In this document: positions 5,540 to 7,109 of the stretch, piece by piece
How the letters are laid out: each line of letters opens with the position of its first letter
Numbering within the stretch: the stretch's first letter is position 1
Assembly (NCBI GenBank): GCA_946629405.1
Contig: CAMOXW010000044.1
Span: 1 to 7,109, forward strand
DNA: 7,109 nucleotides
Direction: 5' to 3'
Source of the DNA: an uncultured Ruminococcus sp.
Lineage (GTDB): Bacteria > Bacillota_A > Clostridia > Oscillospirales > Ruminococcaceae
Position numbers and translations under genes: made by a program
Notes under the pieces: model-generated
Databases searched by the model: none
The model's input: the letters and a program-made list of their open reading frames with translations, nothing else
What the model was told of the DNA's origin: nothing

Positions 5540-5568
5540 TTATATTCACATTGTGGGTTGCAATATAA
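5540..5568. promoter_or_regulatory. Possible operator upstream of the beta-galactosidase gene
   Basis: TTATATT (5540-5546) and AATATAA (5562-5568) form a perfect 7-bp inverted repeat whose half-site centres are 22 bp apart, two helical turns. Inside it lies a second small palindrome, CACA-T-TGTG (5547-5555). The right arm covers the -35 box of the promoter at 5558-5586, so a bound protein could block or recruit polymerase. The AT-rich arms could also arise by chance. Confidence 0.35.
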
Positions 5569-5586
5569 GCAGAATGGAATTATAAT
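5558..5586 (+). promoter_or_regulatory. Sigma-A promoter of the secreted beta-galactosidase gene
   Basis: TTGCAA (5558-5563) and TATAAT (5581-5586) are separated by 17 bp. The expected start near 5593 gives a leader of about 30 nt that contains GGGAGG at 5609-5614, 8 nt before the ATG. Confidence 0.75.
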
Positions 5587-5622
5587 ATTAACAAAATATG
5601 TACGATCCGGGAGGTAATATAC

Positions 5623-7109
5623 ATGAAACGCATTATTTCACTGGCAGCAGCGGCTGCTGCGGCGGCAGGCACGCTCGGTTTCTTTCCGCCGGGAGTTCCC
5701 TCTGCCGATGCAGCAAGCTTCACTCATCAGGAATGGACGGGCAAGAACGGCACAGAGAAGATAACCGCTGTGAATGTCATGTATCATTCCGTGAATTCGA
5801 TACCCTATCAGGATGCCGGAACTGCCGCGGATGCGGTCTGGGACTACAATGCCCGCGAGGATTCTGACTATATGCAGATGCTCACCGGAGACAGCGGAGA
5901 GTGGGAGCTCACTGTAGTCCAGAATGCCGAAAAAGCACAGGGTTATCTTAATGCAGGCTTCATGAACAGCAATTACAATGCCTCGCCTCAGGACGGCTGG
6001 AAGAAGGTAACGCTCCCCGACAGCTGGACGTGTCAGGGCTTTGATTTCCCGATATACTGCAATGTCATAATGCCGTGGCAGAGCAATTATGATTCTTATG
6101 TACCGTGTCCGGAGGCTCCCAAGAATTACAATCCTGTTGGTCTGTACCGCAGGAAGTTCATCCCGGACAAGTCGCTGACTGCCGGCGGAAGGCGTGTATA
6201 CATCGAGTTTGACGGAGTTGAGTCAGCATATTATGTTTACCTCAACGGCAAGGAGGTCGGCTACAGTGAGGACACATTCAGTCCTCACAGATTCGACATT
6301 ACGGACTATCTAATTGACGGCGAGAATACGCTTGCAGTTGAGGTTCACAAGTTTTGTGACGGAACATGGTTCGAGGGGCAGGACATGATCTATGACGGAG
6401 GAATCTTCCGGGATGTATTCCTTGTCAGCGCACCTCAGGTCAGTATTTACGATTATTCTGTGACCACGGACCTAGACGAAACATATACCAATGCCGTGCT
6501 GAATATCGAGGCAAATATCAACAACGCATCAGGAAATGCAGCTGACGGCTACACAATCGAAGCGGCAGCCTATGACGAAGCCGGAAACAATATCCTCTCC
6601 GGTGCCTCTGCTGAAATAGCCTCTTTAAACAGCAATGGCTGGGGCACGTCAGTGATAAAGACACAGGTCAGAGCGCCGAAGCTCTGGTCAGCAGAGGATC
6701 CGAATATATACGCGCTCGTTCTGACGCTCAGGGACGGCAGCGGCAGTGCAGTTGAGGTCGTATCAGCACAGCTCGGCTTCCGTGAGATAGGCTTTACCTC
6801 AACACAGGTGGACAGCTCATACAAGGTCACCACAAAGAGCTGGCAGCCTATAACTATCAACGGCAAACGCCTGCTTCTCAAGGGCGTGAACCGCCACGAC
6901 ACCGATCCTTTCCACGGAAAGGCAGTCACTCAGGAGGTAATGCGCGAGGATGTCCGCCTCATGCAGGAGAACAATATCAATGCGATAAGAACATCCCACT
7001 ACAGCAACGATTCCTACCTCTACTGGCTCTGCAACAAGTACGGGATGTATGTAATGGGCGAGACAAACATGGAATCCCACGCTCTTATGAATGACAATGA
7101 CAATAAGGC
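5623..7109 (+). CDS. Secreted GH2 beta-galactosidase, LacZ type (3' end beyond the window)
   Basis: The frame is open from ATG 5623 to the edge: 495 codons plus two bases. Residues 1-30 are a signal peptide: KR, a hydrophobic core with eight consecutive alanines (8-15), and A-D-A before Ala31 as a likely signal peptidase site. A GH2 sugar-binding jelly roll covers about 80-270 (LPDSWTCQGFDFPIYCNV near 131, NPVGLYRRKF, GGIFRDVFL near 259-267), an Ig-like domain about 270-400, and the start of the TIM barrel follows. The barrel shows LLKGVNRHDTDPFHG, TSHYSN and ETNMESH. His425, His459, Glu484 and His486 align without gaps to E. coli LacZ His357, His391, Glu416 and His418; the last two are Mg2+ ligands there. 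Both catalytic glutamates lie past the edge, so activity cannot be judged. Export suggests degradation of extracellular galactosides or plant glycans; exact substrate is unknown. Confidence 0.9.
   Translation, partial: MKRIISLAAAAAAAAGTLGFFPPGVPSADAASFTHQEWTGKNGTEKITAVNVMYHSVNSIPYQDAGTAADAVWDYNAREDSDYMQMLTGDSGEWELTVVQNAEKAQGYLNAGFMNSNYNASPQDGWKKVTLPDSWTCQGFDFPIYCNVIMPWQSNYDSYVPCPEAPKNYNPVGLYRRKFIPDKSLTAGGRRVYIEFDGVESAYYVYLNGKEVGYSEDTFSPHRFDITDYLIDGENTLAVEVHKFCDGTWFEGQDMIYDGGIFRDVFLVSAPQVSIYDYSVTTDLDETYTNAVLNIEANINNASGNAADGYTIEAAAYDEAGNNILSGASAEIASLNSNGWGTSVIKTQVRAPKLWSAEDPNIYALVLTLRDGSGSAVEVVSAQLGFREIGFTSTQVDSSYKVTTKSWQPITINGKRLLLKGVNRHDTDPFHGKAVTQEVMREDVRLMQENNINAIRTSHYSNDSYLYWLCNKYGMYVMGETNMESHALMNDNDNK

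Noticed and set aside
6570..7080. Minus-strand open frames within the glycosidase gene
   Set aside because: They overlap the well-supported GH2 frame, show no motifs and have no promoter or ribosome binding site. The plus-strand frame at 5598-5867 is likewise a shifted reading of the signal peptide region.
1..7109. CRISPR arrays, insertion sequences, tRNA and rRNA genes
   Set aside because: I looked for regular spaced repeats, transposase motifs with terminal repeats, and tRNA or rRNA signatures, and saw none.

Overview
The window looks like chromosome of an endospore-forming Firmicute, most likely a gut or rumen Clostridium relative of the Ruminococcus/Oscillospiraceae type. The reasons are a complete spoIIA sporulation operon, a lepA–hemW block as found across Bacilli and Clostridia, strong Gram-positive Shine-Dalgarno sites, near-consensus sigma-A promoters and a secreted GH2 glycosidase. 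The genus is inference; no rRNA is present.

Layout. Positions 1-18 hold the first six codons of a leftward gene that runs off the edge, with its own near-consensus promoter at 46-74. A 148-bp divergent spacer (19-166) separates it from the rightward operon spoIIAA (167-472), spoIIAB (486-923) and sigF/spoIIAC (913-1569). These encode the anti-anti-sigma factor, the anti-sigma kinase and the forespore sigma factor. The stop codon of sigF abuts the stop codon of hemW, which faces it. On the minus strand, transcribed right to left from a promoter at 5318-5346, lies an operon: lepA (3472-5274), a 153-aa three-helix membrane protein (3001-3462), a 110-aa CxxC-motif protein with two membrane helices (2664-2996) and hemW (1570-2664). 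Junctions are tight (9-nt gap, 4-nt gap, 1-nt overlap).

The 348-bp spacer at 5275-5622 holds three near-consensus promoters. One drives the lepA operon leftward. One drives a roughly 120-nt orphan transcription unit that carries an 11-codon ORF resembling the start of a GNAT acetyltransferase and ends at an intrinsic terminator. One drives a secreted LacZ-type GH2 beta-galactosidase (5623 to the right edge, incomplete).

The most striking structure is at the convergent junction. The terminator of the lepA–hemW operon (1526-1559, minus strand) lies inside the last codons of sigF. The apparent terminator of the spoIIA operon (1657-1688, plus strand) lies inside the last part of hemW. The two mRNAs should therefore share a complementary 3' overlap of about 160 nt. 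Other points for a second look are a spoIIA promoter that looks sigma-A/Spo0A-like rather than sigma-H-like, a SigF that lacks the usual N-terminal segment, and two small uncharacterised membrane proteins inserted between lepA and hemW.
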